In this document: piece by piece, positions 63,261 to 64,000 of the stretch | Numbering within the stretch: the stretch's first letter is position 1 | How the letters are laid out: each line of letters starts with the position of its first letter | NCBI GenBank assembly: GCA_013298595.1 | Contig: JAAFIG010000020.1 | Location: 16,926 to 80,925, forward strand | Source: Deinococcales bacterium | GTDB taxonomy: Bacteria > Deinococcota > Deinococci > Deinococcales > JAAFIG01 | Direction: 5' to 3' | Length of the DNA: 64,000 nucleotides | Position numbers and translations under genes: made by a program | Notes under the pieces: generated by a model | Told to the model about the DNA's origin: nothing | The model's database searches: none | What the model saw: the letters and a program-made list of their open reading frames with translations, nothing else

Positions 63261-64000
63261 ATGAAAAGAGTTTTGCTTGTGTTTGTTCTGGCTTTGATAG
63301 CGGCTTGTCAAAGCACAAATCCGCTACCCGTGGTGGTTCCCGATTCTGTGTCAGATATCACCGTGAAAAGTATTGATGCCAGGGTTGGTGGTGAAATCAA
63401 ACTTGGTAATGGCGTGCAACTCGAGATTCCAGCGGGTGCTCTGGGTAGTAATGCCAGTGTATCTGTGCAAAATGTGGCTGCCCCTCAAGACAACACTGAT
63501 CCTGCTTTAGCTTGGGCTGATAACAGCATTACTGTGGATTTAGGTAATGCCGATGTTAATGCCGATCTCGAGGTGAGTTTTCCGATTCCTGAAGCATGGG
63601 CTGCTGATGTTGCAGCGGCGGCTCGAGCAGCGCAGAGTCGGAAAGTTATTTGTCGGATAATTCTTGATGATACCGCGCCGATTGTTTTTGCAACTCGAGA
63701 TGATGAGGGACGGTTGTGGTTGCAAAAAGCTGAAGTGGATTTACAAGCCAAACGAGTGGTGAAAAAATTTCGCCCTTCGCGGATTCGTCCTCTACCACCA
63801 ATTGGGATAATTATTGTTCGTCCTCCTAAACCATCGCCAGTCCCAGTTGAGTGTCCGCCTGAACCCACTCCAGACCCATTCCCAACGCCAGATCCTGACC
63901 CACAACCTCAACCAGATCCTGTGCCAAATCCAGAGCCAACACCTGACCCAAATCCTGCTCCTGACCCGAATCCCATTCCTGACCCGAATCCCATTCCTGA
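63261..64000 (+). CDS. Lipoprotein with Pro/Asp-rich repeats, 3' end outside window
   Basis: The frame is open to the window edge (about 246 residues visible). After an AAAGGAG site, the signal ends in lipobox IAACQS. Residues about 30-110 hold a beta-rich segment (VGGEIKLGNGVQLEIPAGALGSNASV) similar to one in the lipoprotein at 1509. Residues about 190 onward are a Pro/Asp/Asn repeat (PDPNP, PTPDP) that could be a cell-wall-spanning stalk, so a C-terminal domain is expected outside the window. Function unknown. Its promoter carries TCAGACC repeats. Confidence 0.8.
   Translation, partial: MKRVLLVFVLALIAACQSTNPLPVVVPDSVSDITVKSIDARVGGEIKLGNGVQLEIPAGALGSNASVSVQNVAAPQDNTDPALAWADNSITVDLGNADVNADLEVSFPIPEAWAADVAAAARAAQSRKVICRIILDDTAPIVFATRDDEGRLWLQKAEVDLQAKRVVKKFRPSRIRPLPPIGIIIVRPPKPSPVPVECPPEPTPDPFPTPDPDPQPQPDPVPNPEPTPDPNPAPDPNPIPDPNPIP

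Larger units (their letters stand above)
1..64000. repeat. Dispersed CTCGAG palindrome, extremely over-represented
   Basis: The hexamer CTCGAG occurs throughout the window in genes and intergenic DNA. Counting by eye gives about 19 copies in the 2.6-kb ppc gene and about 22 in the 3.4-kb mfd gene, where less than one is expected by chance. It is read in all three codon frames (Leu-Glu; Xaa-Arg-Xaa; Ser-Ser or Ser-Arg), so protein sequence does not explain it. The codons CTC and CGA appear largely inside it. It also forms the arms of terminator hairpins (3122-3157, 1467-1501, 52495-52522) and overlaps promoter elements near mfd. Its behaviour resembles cyanobacterial HIP1, but its role is unknown. 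Confidence 0.9.

Noticed and set aside
1-64000. tRNA, rRNA or CRISPR arrays
   Set aside because: I saw no T-loop text followed by an acceptor stem, no ribosomal RNA stretch and no regularly spaced identical repeats with unique spacers.
1-64000. Opposite-strand and shifted-frame ORFs of 60-170 codons inside long genes
   Set aside because: They lie in other frames of clear genes, lack ribosome-binding sites or -10 hexamers and have low-complexity or unlikely protein sequence.

Overview
Organism. The window reads as chromosomal DNA of moderate to low GC from a bacterium that is most likely a member of, or close to, Deinococcota. The evidence is indirect: many genes have a -10 hexamer 5-7 nt before the start codon (leaderless mRNAs, reported as abundant in Deinococcus); there are several giant BTAD/SARP regulators with ATPase and TPR parts; many lipoproteins; a Tat-exported ferritin-like protein; and a LEA-like Ala/Lys-rich protein. 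No rRNA, tRNA, CRISPR array, transposase or phage gene was seen. The palindrome CTCGAG is scattered through almost every gene and many intergenic sites at tens of times the chance level.

Layout. 1-5.1 kb: three tandem minus-strand lipoprotein genes, each with its own promoter carrying the same 11-bp-period direct repeats. 5.2-6.2 kb: a VbhA-type antitoxin and a Fic toxin gene broken by an in-frame TAG. 6.2-13.1 kb: two paralogous giant SARP-type regulators. 13.3-16.2 kb: citrate synthase and glucose-6-phosphate isomerase. 16.2-22.4 kb: a third, ATPase-less SARP-type regulator, divergent from an Ig-like lipoprotein and a papain-like lipoprotein protease. 22.5-30.9 kb: housekeeping genes (galT, acetyltransferase, amidase, MFS exporter, heme/iron-binding protein, YmdB-type phosphoesterase, PEP carboxylase). 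30.9-33.5 kb: HupE/UreJ-like membrane protein, TPR protein and a 43-aa ORF. 33.6-36.7 kb: Tat ferritin-like protein, MarR regulator with palindromic operators, Tat MBL-fold hydrolase and a DinB-like protein. 36.8-41.3 kb: acetyltransferase, a Septu-like ATPase plus HNH nuclease defence pair, a DHFR-family reductase and a DsbA-family protein. 41.5-52 kb: mfd, an XRE regulator, an SDR, and the tightly overlapping operon smpB, amidase, GerMN protein, smc. 52-55.2 kb: LEA-like protein, YeiH-type transporter, PadR regulator with two membrane proteins. 55.2-58.3 kb: an exported protein, a candidate structured RNA, an SDR and small lipoprotein genes. 58.5-64 kb: a fourth SARP-type regulator translationally coupled to a subtilisin-like lipoprotein, then a lipoprotein that runs off the window.

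How the genes fit together. The strongest new signal is a 32-bp promoter architecture seen eight times: heptamer, 4 bp, the same heptamer, 8 bp, then a -10-like hexamer. This is the layout known for SARP-regulated promoters. The sites lie before two of the four SARP-type genes themselves on clear orientation, before a third on the minus strand, and before five lipoprotein genes or gene groups. The heptamer differs between groups, as expected if each regulator reads its own word. The inference is a set of parallel SARP circuits controlling secreted lipoproteins and proteases. Most other genes instead use leaderless promoters.
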